From Arenibacter sp. P308M17 (lineage in GTDB: Bacteria; Bacteroidota; Bacteroidia; Flavobacteriales; Flavobacteriaceae): 64,000 bases of DNA. A program made the position numbers and the translations under genes. Below, piece after piece: positions 17,075-26,262 of this stretch. How positions within the stretch are numbered: position 1 is the stretch's first letter; each line of letters starts with the position of its first letter. Below the pieces are notes generated by a model, which ran no database searches, was not told where the DNA came from, and was given only the letters and a program-made list of their open reading frames with translations. The DNA lies in assembly GCF_003426735.1 (NCBI RefSeq), contig NZ_QVON01000001.1:868001-932000 (forward strand). Direction: 5' to 3'.

Positions 17075-18268
17075 ATGAGAAATAAAATTTTTTCACTTTT
17101 AGTATTTTCTTTTTGCATTTCCATAGTAAACTTACTCCATGCCCAGGGACAACCTGAAGATGTTCAGAATGTCAAAGTTTATTATGAACCTGGAATGTAC
17201 GGTGGATGGCCCGCAAATTTTGGTATTTGGAACTGGGGAGATGAAATACTTGTTGGATTTTCTAAAGGATATTATAAAGACTTAGGGGCCCATAGGCATA
17301 ATTTTGACAGGGAAAAAACAGAATACCATATGCTTGCACGAAGTCTGGATGGTGGTAGTATTTGGAATATTGAAGATCCCGGAAGAATAGGAAACGGAGA
17401 TTTGGTTATACCGAATAAGGGAAGCTATCATGGGGTAATCAGAACAGATGTTGAGGTACAGGAGCCAGTTAAAGCGAGTTCTATTAATTTTGAAGATCCA
17501 AATTTAGCCTTTACCGTTCGAATGACTGATTCAGATGGTGGAGAAGCATGGTATTGGTATTCTTATGATAGAGGGCATAATTGGGAAGGCCCTGTAGAGC
17601 TTCCGGATTTAGGGACACCAGGAATAGCGGCGAGAACAGATTATGTTGTCGAAAGCAAAAAAAAATGCATGCTTTTTCTTACGGCCGGAAAATCGAATGG
17701 TAAAGAAGGAAGAGTCATGAATGTAAAAACAAATGATGGAGGAATAAACTGGTCCTTTGTTTCATGGATAGGTCCGGAACCAGATGGGTTTTCAATTATG
17801 CCGGCTTCAGTTCGTTTGTCAAAAAAGGAAATTTTGGTTACAACGCGAAGAAGAGAGGGTCCTAAAAGGTTCATTGGTGCTTACAGTACAAAAGACAATG
17901 GTATTACCTGGAATAAATTGGAAAACCCAGTTGATGATACGGGAGAAGGTAACCCGCCAGCCATGGTAAAAATGAAAGATGGTAGAATATGTCTTGTATA
18001 TGGCTATAGAGCACAAGATGGTGATATTGAAAATGGTTTAGCTACAAGCGATATTAGGGCTAAAATTAGCAGTGATAATGGCAAAACATGGAGTAAGGCC
18101 TACATATTACGTAATGATGGTTCCGGTCGTGATATCGGTTATCCTAGGGTAGTACAGCGCTCTGATGGTAAAATTGTGGCTTTATATTATTTTATGGACA
18201 AAAAAACGGGTCCAGAAAGGTACATTGCCGCTACAATATGGAATCCACCTACAATTGGGAATGAATAA
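17075..18268 (+). CDS. Secreted sialidase-fold protein, tandem paralogue 1
   Basis: A 397-residue exported protein (signal peptide about 1-24, ending LLHAQG). Five Asp-boxes mark a six-bladed propeller: SLDGGSIW (about 89), SYDRGHNW (about 163), a NDGGINW box (about 219), KDNGITW (about 273) and SDNGKTW (about 332). The mature N-terminus YYEPGMYGGWPANFGIWNWG is shared with the next gene, as are LGTPGIAARTDY, GFSIMPASVRLS and the C-terminal ERYIAATIW. Databases usually call this family exo-alpha-sialidase. The shared conserved blocks are not the classic GH33 motifs, so a lyase or another exo-activity is possible. It is 34 bp from its paralogue. Confidence 0.75.
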   Translation: MRNKIFSLLVFSFCISIVNLLHAQGQPEDVQNVKVYYEPGMYGGWPANFGIWNWGDEILVGFSKGYYKDLGAHRHNFDREKTEYHMLARSLDGGSIWNIEDPGRIGNGDLVIPNKGSYHGVIRTDVEVQEPVKASSINFEDPNLAFTVRMTDSDGGEAWYWYSYDRGHNWEGPVELPDLGTPGIAARTDYVVESKKKCMLFLTAGKSNGKEGRVMNVKTNDGGINWSFVSWIGPEPDGFSIMPASVRLSKKEILVTTRRREGPKRFIGAYSTKDNGITWNKLENPVDDTGEGNPPAMVKMKDGRICLVYGYRAQDGDIENGLATSDIRAKISSDNGKTWSKAYILRNDGSGRDIGYPRVVQRSDGKIVALYYFMDKKTGPERYIAATIWNPPTIGNE

Positions 18269-18302
18269 AATTTATTTACGGAAACATTTTAATTTATATA
18301 GT

Positions 18303-19466
18303 ATGAAAAATATAATTATTTTATTATTTGCGGTGATTTTTATTCAATCATCAACGGACGTGGTATATGGTCAATCGAACGGTAAAGGCGTCGAGCATAT
18401 TAAAGTCTTTTATGAGCCAGGTATGTACGCCGGATGGCCAGCCAATCATGGAATTTGGACTTGGAATAACGAAATCTTAATAGGTTTTGTTGAAGCGTCG
18501 TATAAATCAACAAATAGGGGTTTACATACTTATGATGTTTCCACTGCGAAGAATAAATATGCCCGAAGTTTAAACGGAGGTGCCACTTGGAAAATTACGG
18601 ATGCATATGAAATAGGTCAAAAAGCCTGGGGTCATGATAATAATATTCCTCCCAAAGAGGCAATAAAACCTATACTCATGGCTGAACCAATTGAGGATTT
18701 TACAGATCCAGGTTTTCTGTTAACGTTTCTTAGACATAACAACAATGACGGTCCATCCCACTACTATTATTCCTCAGATAAAGGGACGTCATGGAAAGGG
18801 GCATTCGAATTTCCAAACTTGGGAACTCCCGGAATAGCAAACCGAACTGATTATATTGTAGATGGAAAACAGTCATTAAGTGTTTTTGTAACCACGGCTA
18901 AATCCAACAAAAAGGAAGGAAGGGTGGCCTTGGTCAGAACCAACAATGGGGGGCTTGCTTGGGAACTTGTTTCTTGGATTACTCCTGAACATGGGGGCTT
19001 TGATATTATGCCTTCTTCAATTCGAATATCGGAAACAGAATTACTGACAACAATCCGAACTCGCACAGAAGACGGCCTTGATTTGATATGCAGTTATCGA
19101 TCTAATGATAATGGGAAAACCTGGAGAAGACTCAAAGATCCTGCTCCTTATACCGGAAGTGCTGGTTCACCACCAGCGCTAATTAAACTTAAAGACGGTA
19201 GGTTGGCATTAGGTTATATATACCGAAGTAAATATGGTTCTAGGGTACATGTAAGATTTAGTAAGGATAATGGAGAAACGTGGGATGATGAAATTACACT
19301 TCGCAGTGGAGATGGAGCAAATAGGGATGCTGGATATCCTAAAATAACACAAAGGTCCGATGGAAAATTGGTACTGGTATATTATTGGAATAATGTCCTT
19401 AATGAAAATGCGGAACCATATAGATATATTGCTGCGACAATTTTTGATCCTGCAGAATTTGAGTAG
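18303..19466 (+). CDS. Secreted sialidase-fold protein, tandem paralogue 2
   Basis: 387 residues if translation starts at ATG 18303, which gives a proper signal peptide (MKNIIILLFAVIFIQSS, cut near VYGQS). A longer frame reaches back into the previous gene but adds no sensible leader. It is a clear duplicate of the gene at 17075: FYEPGMYAGWPANHGIWTWN, LGTPGIANRTDY, GFDIMPSSIRIS and PYRYIAATIFDP align. The Asp-boxes are LNGGATW, SDKGTSW, NNGGLAW, NDNGKTW and KDNGETW. The two differ around residues 50-130, suggesting different substrate loops. The family reaction is not certain (sialidase-like or lyase). Confidence 0.75.
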   Translation: MKNIIILLFAVIFIQSSTDVVYGQSNGKGVEHIKVFYEPGMYAGWPANHGIWTWNNEILIGFVEASYKSTNRGLHTYDVSTAKNKYARSLNGGATWKITDAYEIGQKAWGHDNNIPPKEAIKPILMAEPIEDFTDPGFLLTFLRHNNNDGPSHYYYSSDKGTSWKGAFEFPNLGTPGIANRTDYIVDGKQSLSVFVTTAKSNKKEGRVALVRTNNGGLAWELVSWITPEHGGFDIMPSSIRISETELLTTIRTRTEDGLDLICSYRSNDNGKTWRRLKDPAPYTGSAGSPPALIKLKDGRLALGYIYRSKYGSRVHVRFSKDNGETWDDEITLRSGDGANRDAGYPKITQRSDGKLVLVYYWNNVLNENAEPYRYIAATIFDPAEFE

Positions 19467-19792
19467 TAAAAATGAGATGATGATACTTTTAAGATTACAA
19501 ATAAAAAACCATGATAATTTTAATCATAACAACAACATAATAAAGTAAATGATTTTGAAACGATTATTTTCCCACATGTCAAGTCCGTGCTGACCTTCAT
19601 AGTTTTTTAATATAAGAGTGGGAATGCAAAAAATATATCAATAGTTTATATAAGTAATCTAAGAATAGAAAAACTTGAAAATCCAATGACTTTACTGTTA
19701 ATTTCACCTTACCCTAATGGCCCCATCTGGGTCAAGAAACTTAACGTATTGGGGTGTTGATTTGCCATTTGGTTTTCAAAAACTGTCACAAA
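19467..19792. other. Intergenic gap inside the operon
   Basis: The 326 bp between two propeller genes hold no supported gene. An open stretch runs into the next gene in another frame but has no family resemblance. It is the longest gap in the plus-strand enzyme block and could hold an internal promoter or the trace of a deletion. Confidence 0.4.
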
Positions 19793-21019
19793 ATGAAAGC
19801 ATTGATAAAATTGGACTACATGTCTATTTCAATAGTGTTTATTGCACTAACAAGCCTGTTTTTCGGATGTAAATCCATTAAAAAGGCGGATTACCCCGAC
19901 CCAATAACAAATCCAACCTCTAAATTGATGTTACAAGGGGATTGGCTCCAGGACCCGCATGAAATAGATTTTAATACAATCCCTAAAATCCCTGTGGAGC
20001 ATTCAGTGGTAAGCGATGTTACCCCGGATGGAGTAAACCAACATAATTATTTGGCCTTCTATGACAATCGATATTGGATCATGTGGAGCGATGGTCCCGG
20101 AGTTGAAGATAGAGTAGGACAGGTTGTTAAATATTCGACCAGCACAGATGGCCTACACTGGGATGACCCAAAATTCCTTACCACTTATCCTGAAGGATCA
20201 GGCCCGGAGTCGCCCAATTACAATAAAAGAACGGAACAAGGCCTCAGATGGATTTCAAGAGGGTTTTGGGAATATAAAGGTGAATTTCTTGCGCTAGCCT
20301 CTTTGGACGAGGCAAAAGGCTTTTTTGGTCCGTCATTGGTCCTACATGCTTTTATATGGGACAAGGAAACCCAAAGTTGGGAACACCATGGAATAGTAAA
20401 GGATAATGCAATCAATAATTTTCCTCCAAAGCAATTACCATCAGGAGAATGGTTAATGTCCCGTAGGTCTTATGATTATGTCGAAAAAGGGGTCGATTTT
20501 ATGGTGGGTGCAGAAGATAATTTCGACCAATGGGAAGTCTACCCTGTTTTTGGCACAAATACGGAACTGGATGCCGAAGAACCCTATTGGTGGATACTAC
20601 CGGACAATAAAAACTTGATGGCACTATTTCGGGACAATCGCAAAAGTGGGTACTTGTACCGCTCCTTTTCAACAGACAATGGTCGGAACTGGAGTCCACC
20701 TGTGCAAACCAACTTTCCCGATGCCCGATCCAAATTTCACGGCATCCGACTTAAGAATGGAAAATATGTTCTAGTCTCCAATTCGAATTATAAAAAAAGG
20801 GACCCTTTAACCTTGGCCATTAGTGATGATGGTTTGGTATTTTCCAAAATGGGCTATTTGGTAGGAGGAAGACACATAGATTACCCTCATGTGTTGGAGC
20901 ATAATGGATATTTATTGGTGGCCTTCGCTGGGGATGCCAAACAAAAAATAGAAGTCTTAAAAATTAAAATTTCGGATTTAGACCTATTAGATATGTCCGA
21001 TTATAATCCAAAGCAATAG
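19793..21019 (+). CDS. Surface lipoprotein with sialidase-fold propeller
   Basis: 408 residues from ATG 19793, chosen because it gives a lipoprotein signal (SIVFIALTSLFFGC, acylated Cys at residue 26); the frame extends upstream but without a leader. The mature part is a propeller: HNYLAFYDNRYWIMWSDGPG, VGQVVKYSTSTDGLHWDDP, FSTDNGRNWSPP and LAISDDGLVFSKMG are blade motifs. This is a different subfamily from the other three propeller proteins. Lipid anchoring, probably at the outer surface, fits a first-contact exo-enzyme. The following symporter starts 83 bp later. A decayed copy of its 3' end lies at 1590-1720, so this gene was duplicated with part of the locus. Enzymatic activity is unproven. 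Confidence 0.75.
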   Translation: MKALIKLDYMSISIVFIALTSLFFGCKSIKKADYPDPITNPTSKLMLQGDWLQDPHEIDFNTIPKIPVEHSVVSDVTPDGVNQHNYLAFYDNRYWIMWSDGPGVEDRVGQVVKYSTSTDGLHWDDPKFLTTYPEGSGPESPNYNKRTEQGLRWISRGFWEYKGEFLALASLDEAKGFFGPSLVLHAFIWDKETQSWEHHGIVKDNAINNFPPKQLPSGEWLMSRRSYDYVEKGVDFMVGAEDNFDQWEVYPVFGTNTELDAEEPYWWILPDNKNLMALFRDNRKSGYLYRSFSTDNGRNWSPPVQTNFPDARSKFHGIRLKNGKYVLVSNSNYKKRDPLTLAISDDGLVFSKMGYLVGGRHIDYPHVLEHNGYLLVAFAGDAKQKIEVLKIKISDLDLLDMSDYNPKQ

Positions 21020-21102
21020 AAATGAATGCCCTTAAATACATTCTTCTTGTTTCTTACTCCCAACATTCTTCGACACAGCTGCAGGGCCAAAACAATTAAT
21101 AA

Positions 21103-22635
21103 ATGGACGTCTCTGTACGAACCGCGGATATTATTACGATTCTCCTCTATCTACTAGGGCTAATGGGGGTTGGTATATATTTTTCAAAAAGAAACAAGAC
21201 CACAGAAGATTATTTTTTGGGAAGCAGATCTTTCTCAGGCTGGGTTTTAGGGCTTTCCATGCTTGGAACAATTGTCAGTTCAGCTACTTTTTTGGCCCTT
21301 CCCGCTGCCGCCTACATATTGGACTGGCGACAGTTAACCATAAGTTTAGCGGTACCTTTTGTTACCGTACTTGCCGTTTTGATATTTATCCCCTTTTTTC
21401 GTCGCGGAAAACTCGTTTCTGCCTTTGAGTACTTAGGGGAAAGATATGGCAAGGTACCTAGAATCTATGGCACGGTGAGTTTTATTATCCTACAGCTCAT
21501 AAGAATGGCTCAAATTCTATTTTTGGTGTCGCTGGTCATTCAATTTTTAACAGGAGCTCCTATAAGTATAGTCATAATCGGAACAGGAATATTCATAGGA
21601 ATATATACTATTTTGGGAGGTTTTGAAGCTGTCATTTGGACCGATGTTGTGCAGGCTATAATATTAATTGTGGGGGGAATCCTTTGTTGTGTTTGGGTGG
21701 TAATGGATCTGCCCGGAGGGTTAGAACAAATTTTTGAGGTCGGTTCAGCTAATAATAAATTTAGTTTGGGTGAAATGGATTTTGATTTGGGCAGGCGTAC
21801 ATTTTACACCGTAGCAATTTTAGGGGTTATCAATTGGTTGGGCATCTATGCCGGGGATCAAAATATGGTACAGCGCTACGCTTCGGCAAAATCTACCCGT
21901 GAAGCCAAAAAAGCAACTATAGTGTATTCAGCAATTGCAGTTCCAATGTGGATTATGTTCTTTTTTATAGGCACGGCCCTTTTCGTGTACTACCAGGAAT
22001 TTCCCAATACGTTAATAAACAGCCTCGAAGCAGACCAGATTCTTCCCTATTTTATACTTTCCGAGATTCCTCCGGTGATTACAGGGATAGTTATTTCGGC
22101 CGTTATTGCCGCCGCCATGAGTACGATGGATTCTGGTATAAACTCGATATCAACAGTCACTGTTATCGATTTGATGAAGCCTTGGTTGAGCAAAGGAAAA
22201 TCTGATCGGTTCTACTTAAAATCAGCTCATATAATCGCATGTACCGTAACGGTTTTAGTCATTTCCGGAGCCGTTGTTTTCAGCATTATGGAAAAAGAAA
22301 GTATGAATGATATTAGTTTGATGGTCGCCAGCATATTTGGGGGTTGTCTTATGGCCTTGTTTATGATGGGTTTTTTTACCAAACGTATTGATGGTTTCTC
22401 TGCCACTGTAGCCTTGGGTGTCGCCGTCGCTTTAAACATCTACCTCGGATTGGGGGCACTCGGAGTTTTGCCGGATTCCATTACAATTCCCATACATAGT
22501 TATTGGGTAGGCGCTATGGTCAACGGCACATTCATGATCGTGGCCTATGCAATAAGTATGTTTAGAAAAAACAATTTTAATGATCTATCAGGACTTACCG
22601 TTTGGACAATGAAGAAAATTAATAAAAATGAATAA
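21103..22635 (+). CDS. Sodium:solute symporter (SSS/SLC5 family)
   Basis: A 510-residue inner-membrane protein with about 13 hydrophobic helices. The SSF hallmarks are present: RNKTTEDYFLGSRSFSGW (about residues 30-47), GLSMLGTIVSSATFLALPA, and AAAMSTMDSGINSISTV (about 339-355), which includes the sodium-site region. The family imports sugars, sialic acids, proline or other small solutes with sodium. In this operon it is the only inner-membrane transporter, so it should carry the monosaccharide or sugar acid released outside to the cytoplasmic enzymes. Sialic-acid transporters of this family exist, but specificity cannot be read here. Confidence 0.9.
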   Translation: MDVSVRTADIITILLYLLGLMGVGIYFSKRNKTTEDYFLGSRSFSGWVLGLSMLGTIVSSATFLALPAAAYILDWRQLTISLAVPFVTVLAVLIFIPFFRRGKLVSAFEYLGERYGKVPRIYGTVSFIILQLIRMAQILFLVSLVIQFLTGAPISIVIIGTGIFIGIYTILGGFEAVIWTDVVQAIILIVGGILCCVWVVMDLPGGLEQIFEVGSANNKFSLGEMDFDLGRRTFYTVAILGVINWLGIYAGDQNMVQRYASAKSTREAKKATIVYSAIAVPMWIMFFFIGTALFVYYQEFPNTLINSLEADQILPYFILSEIPPVITGIVISAVIAAAMSTMDSGINSISTVTVIDLMKPWLSKGKSDRFYLKSAHIIACTVTVLVISGAVVFSIMEKESMNDISLMVASIFGGCLMALFMMGFFTKRIDGFSATVALGVAVALNIYLGLGALGVLPDSITIPIHSYWVGAMVNGTFMIVAYAISMFRKNNFNDLSGLTVWTMKKINKNE

Positions 22636-22672
22636 GGTTGCTCATTTATTAATGTTGAAAATATAAATAGAA

Positions 22673-24241
22673 ATGACATTGGACAAAGAAGAACAATTTG
22701 AGATAATTATAATGGGAGGAACCCCGGGAGGTATTGCCACAGCAATAACTGCTGCAAGATTAGGACACGAAGTAGCATTGATTGAACCACATGACCATAT
22801 TGGGGGTATGACAGCCAGCGGTTTGGGCAAAAGCGATGTAGAACAGAAGGAATTTATAGGGGGACTATTTAAAGAGTTTACGCAAAATGTTTTTGAATTT
22901 TATAAAAATAAATACGGTCCAAACTCCAAGGATGTAAAGCTTTGCCGTGAAGGATATTATTTTGAACCTTCCGTTGCGGAGAACATACTAATGGAAATGT
23001 TAAAGGAAACAGGCAAAATAACAATTTTCAAGGGGCATGTACTTAAAGAGACCTTGGTTGAAGAAAATAAACTAACAAGCATTATTACTATACAAAAATC
23101 TACAAATGAACCGAAGCAGTTGGATGGAAGTATTTTTGTAGATGCTACATATGAGGGTGATCTTTATGCCGCGGCTGGAGCGGAATACTCCCTAGGGCGG
23201 GAAGGCAAGGATGAATATAAGGAGCCGCATGCTGGAGTAATCTATTTTGATTATGACAAGGGGGTATTTCTTCCGGGCAGTACGGGGGCTGCAGATGATG
23301 GTCTGCCAGCGTACACTTACCGTTATTGCATGACCACTGACATCCATAACAGTAGGATTTTAGAGAAAGAACCTGATAATTACAACCGTAATATATATAC
23401 GCCATATTTTGATGATCTAAAATCAGGAAGATTAAGTGCACCTACAACTTTCCATGAAGGTTGGGGATACTATCCGGAACATTTTGATACTATGGTTAGG
23501 GCATTGTCAATAACCGATCTTCCAAATTCAAAAGTTGATGGCAACACCAACCCTAGACCATTGGCCTTTCCCTTTCCTGAAGAAAACAAAGGCTATATAG
23601 AAGGAAATATAGAAACACGAAATCGCATTTGTGATAGGCATAGGGACATTGCTTTAGGCCTTATTTGGTTCTTACAAAACGATACCGAAATATCGGAGGA
23701 ACACAGAAAAATGGCCCGAAAGTACAATCTCCCATTAGACGAATTCACAGATAACAACAATTTTCCCTTTCAATTATATGTAAGGGAAGGTCGCAGGTTG
23801 AAGGGTGAATATACCATCACTGAACACGATGTGGCAATTACGGAAAATACACCTGAATTTTTTTCCCACCGCGATACTATTGCCATGGGTGAATTTCCAA
23901 TAGATAGTTTCCCAGTACATAAAATACCCAGTAAGGACAATATTGTTCTTGAGGGATATTTGGGAATGTTAGCCCATTTAACCCGCCCTTACGAAATTCC
24001 GTATCGGGCCATGATTCCAAAAAAAATTGACGGTCTAATTGTTCCCGTTGCCCTATCTGCAACACATGTTGCATTTTGTTCCATTAGAATGGAGCCTACC
24101 TGGATGTCCCTAGGGCAAGCTGCAGGAGTAGCTGCCCATGTATGCCTTAAAAACAATGAAACGCCAAGAAATGTGAAAATTTCTGAAGTCAGGAATATAT
24201 TAAAAAAACAAGGTCAAGTATTAAAAAATGAATTGGTTTAA
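22673..24241 (+). CDS. FAD-dependent oxidoreductase (FAD_oxidored family)
   Basis: A 522-residue protein without a signal peptide, so cytoplasmic. The N-terminal Rossmann dinucleotide-binding motif is IIIMGGTPGGIATAITAARL (about residues 11-30), followed by the acidic end of strand 2 (IEPHDHIGG). A second FAD motif, IFVDATYEGDLYAAAGAEYS, covers about 149-168. A C-terminal FAD-contact region lies around SLGQAAGVAAHVC (about 476-488). The family is widespread in polysaccharide loci and often poorly annotated; oxidation of a sugar, or of a sugar acid before aldolase cleavage, is plausible. It lies 37 bp after the symporter and 95 bp before the aldolase. Confidence 0.8.
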   Translation: MTLDKEEQFEIIIMGGTPGGIATAITAARLGHEVALIEPHDHIGGMTASGLGKSDVEQKEFIGGLFKEFTQNVFEFYKNKYGPNSKDVKLCREGYYFEPSVAENILMEMLKETGKITIFKGHVLKETLVEENKLTSIITIQKSTNEPKQLDGSIFVDATYEGDLYAAAGAEYSLGREGKDEYKEPHAGVIYFDYDKGVFLPGSTGAADDGLPAYTYRYCMTTDIHNSRILEKEPDNYNRNIYTPYFDDLKSGRLSAPTTFHEGWGYYPEHFDTMVRALSITDLPNSKVDGNTNPRPLAFPFPEENKGYIEGNIETRNRICDRHRDIALGLIWFLQNDTEISEEHRKMARKYNLPLDEFTDNNNFPFQLYVREGRRLKGEYTITEHDVAITENTPEFFSHRDTIAMGEFPIDSFPVHKIPSKDNIVLEGYLGMLAHLTRPYEIPYRAMIPKKIDGLIVPVALSATHVAFCSIRMEPTWMSLGQAAGVAAHVCLKNNETPRNVKISEVRNILKKQGQVLKNELV

Positions 24242-24336
24242 TCTAATAATACAATAGAAGCATAATTATACCTGCCTAAATCAAGAAAACAAATAGTCTT
24301 AAACCCAAATAAACTTTAATTTAAAAAAAAACAAAA

Positions 24337-25281
24337 ATGGAACAAAAACTAAAAGGAATTATACCTCCATTAATAACCCCTTTAACAGAGGAATACAATT
24401 TGGATGTACCAGCGGTACACAGATTAACTGAACATTTAATACAAGGCGGAGTACATGGCCTATTTATCTTGGGAACTACTGGCGAGGCCACCGGCCTCAA
24501 GTACGATGTAAGACAGAAGATGATAATCGAAACATGTTTGGCTTCAAAGGATAAAATACCGATAATGGTCGGCATCACAGATACATCACTCGGAGAAAGC
24601 CTTAAACTAGCCAATTTAGCAAAAGAACACGGAGCAATGGCAGTTGTAGCAGCACCGCCCTACTATTTTAATTTGGGTCAACAAGAATTGCTAGAGTATT
24701 ACGAAGATTTGGCGAACAATCTGCCACTGCCCCTATATCTATATAATATGCCCGGATTAACAAAGGTGCATATTAATACCGATACTGCTATTGTGCTTTC
24801 TAAACACCCAAATATTATTGGGTTAAAGGATAGCTCTGCCAACACCGTCTACTTTCAATCACTAATTCATGGAATTGAAAGAGAAGATTTTGGATTGTTT
24901 GTAGGACCAGAAGAAATTACAGCCGAAACGGTACTTATGGGTGGCGATGGTGGTGTTAATGGTGGGGCCAACTTGTTTCCCCGCTTATATGTTGAACTTT
25001 ATCAGGCTTCTCTAAACAAAGATTTTCAAAGAATGGCTCAGTTACAAAGCCAAGTTATGGAAGTGGCCAGAATGCTTTACAATGTTGGTAAATATGGTTC
25101 AAGTTATCTAAAGGGTTTAAAGGGAGCAGCTTCGTTATTAGGTTTGTGCCGCCCATATCTTGCCCCGCCTCTCAAACAATTCAAACATTTGGAAATGGAA
25201 ATAATTGGGAAAAATTTAAAAGCAATCCAAACTAATATTGAAGAAATAGGGTTATCAAGTTTTACAAAGCAATATAAATAA
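24337..25281 (+). CDS. Dihydrodipicolinate synthase/N-acetylneuraminate lyase family aldolase
   Basis: A 314-residue class I aldolase of the DapA/NanA superfamily with a TIM barrel. The GxxGE-type pyruvate-binding loop is GTTGEATGL (about residues 47-55). The catalytic tyrosine is Tyr136 in YNMPG, and the Schiff-base lysine is Lys164 in IGLKDSS. The family joins or splits pyruvate and an aldehyde: sialic acid lyase, 2-keto-3-deoxygluconate aldolase, dihydrodipicolinate synthase and others. Context (symporter, sialidase-fold enzymes, no lysine genes) argues for a catabolic sugar-acid aldolase rather than DapA. Family membership is firm, substrate is not. Confidence 0.85.
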   Translation: MEQKLKGIIPPLITPLTEEYNLDVPAVHRLTEHLIQGGVHGLFILGTTGEATGLKYDVRQKMIIETCLASKDKIPIMVGITDTSLGESLKLANLAKEHGAMAVVAAPPYYFNLGQQELLEYYEDLANNLPLPLYLYNMPGLTKVHINTDTAIVLSKHPNIIGLKDSSANTVYFQSLIHGIEREDFGLFVGPEEITAETVLMGGDGGVNGGANLFPRLYVELYQASLNKDFQRMAQLQSQVMEVARMLYNVGKYGSSYLKGLKGAASLLGLCRPYLAPPLKQFKHLEMEIIGKNLKAIQTNIEEIGLSSFTKQYK

Positions 25282-25301
25282 ATCGCATTTGGATAGCATA
25301 A

Positions 25302-25370
25302 TATTTAACAACGACCTTTAAATATTACGAAATATTGGTTTATCGGTGTTTAGTCGATAAAGCAAAAACT
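25302..25370 (+). repeat. Copy of the sigma-gene upstream element after the last operon gene
   Basis: TCGATAAAGCAAAAA (25354-25368) is identical to 2007-2021 before the intact sigma gene, and the preceding 40 bp (GAAATATT and a T-rich stretch) also align loosely. No sigma gene follows here. It also contains an AATATTTAA/TTTAAATATT inverted repeat. It may mark the end of a duplicated unit. Confidence 0.4.
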
Positions 25371-25667
25371 TAAATACTTGTCATTCATTATTTCATCTTA
25401 TTGTTAAATAATAGGTATTTAAAACCCATTAATTAAGTACGTGGAATGACTTACTTATAAAAAAGAATGAATGTTGTTTTTGTGAAATCATAATAAGGTA
25501 GGGGAAGTCGCGGTTCTGTAAGGGTAATGAAGTGCAACGCAAAAAAGTGGTAATGTGCTGAACGCAACATGAAAAGGGATTATTCGCTCGAGGTAGGAGC
25601 TAAAGCACATTTATTTCCCTTTAGTTTTTCTCACGGTTTGAAATTAGGATACAACCAGTTCATTGGC

Positions 25668-26064
25668 CTAGTCCAACACTGTATTTGTAAAGCTTTTCAA
25701 ATAAATTTCTGTTGTACGTAAAAAATTGTGGGCTAATCCTTCACTCATGATTTCAGTGGGTATCCCAATGAACTTGGCGATGGTGGCCTGGGAATGACGG
25801 ATAGTATAAGTAGTAAATGCCTCCCCTATACGCGCATCATCGGCGATGATTTTAAGGTAACCGTTCATTCTTCTTCGTAAGGATTTGTATTTTTCATAAC
25901 TCTTTGTACTTCCATCATAATTCGCAGGGAATAAGTAATCATATCCCGTTTTGTACTAGATATAGAAACCTAAAATTTTTCCAAGCTCATCCGTAATACG
26001 AACAGAGAGCTGGTCTCCCGTTTTACTCCTTCCATAGAATATACTGTGCCGCGCAAAAGTCCAA
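25668..26064 (-). pseudogene. Decayed tyrosine recombinase (C-terminal part)
   Basis: On the minus strand one frame reads from SPWTFARHSIFYGRSKTGDQ through ELGKILGFYI, an in-frame TAG, KTGYDYLFPANYDG, and finally TYTIRHSQATIAKFIGIPTE, GLAHNFLRTTEIYL and a normal end. The catalytic-domain boxes with Arg-His and the final Tyr are visible. The in-frame stop and the lost N-terminal half make it a pseudogene. It differs clearly from the intact integrase at 27395, so it came with another element. Confidence 0.8.
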
Positions 26065-26196
26065 GGGGAGAAAACCTTTTTTTATCTTTTTCTCCCTAAC
26101 CACATCCATTTTTATCCGTTGAAATGTTCAATTACCTTCAGGTTGCACTTGGAACGGTTAATTATAATAAATAATATATGGATTGCTACGGTCACG

Positions 26197-26262
26197 ATAT
26201 ATGAATATATTTAAATATGCAAATATAAATATATGGAAATATGTATATAGGTAAATATGATT
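26197..26262. repeat. AT-rich run of ATATATG/AAATATG-like heptamers
   Basis: Seven-base units of the type AAATATG and ATATATG recur imperfectly through this stretch, which has almost no G or C beyond the unit's last base. It could be a low-complexity relic or a protein-binding AT tract near the old integrase; nothing more can be said. Confidence 0.4.

Noticed and set aside
14935-21019. Firm call of four N-acetylneuraminate sialidases
   Set aside because: Asp-boxes prove the propeller fold, not the reaction; the same fold serves lyases and other exo-enzymes, and the island lacks the usual Nan/Nag genes.
24337-25281. Biosynthetic DapA (lysine pathway)
   Set aside because: It sits in a catabolic sugar locus inside a mobile island and is diverged from housekeeping DapA in its substrate loops; only family membership is claimed.
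26197-26262. AT-rich heptamers as a replication origin
   Set aside because: No DnaA boxes, no initiator gene and no replication genes in the island.
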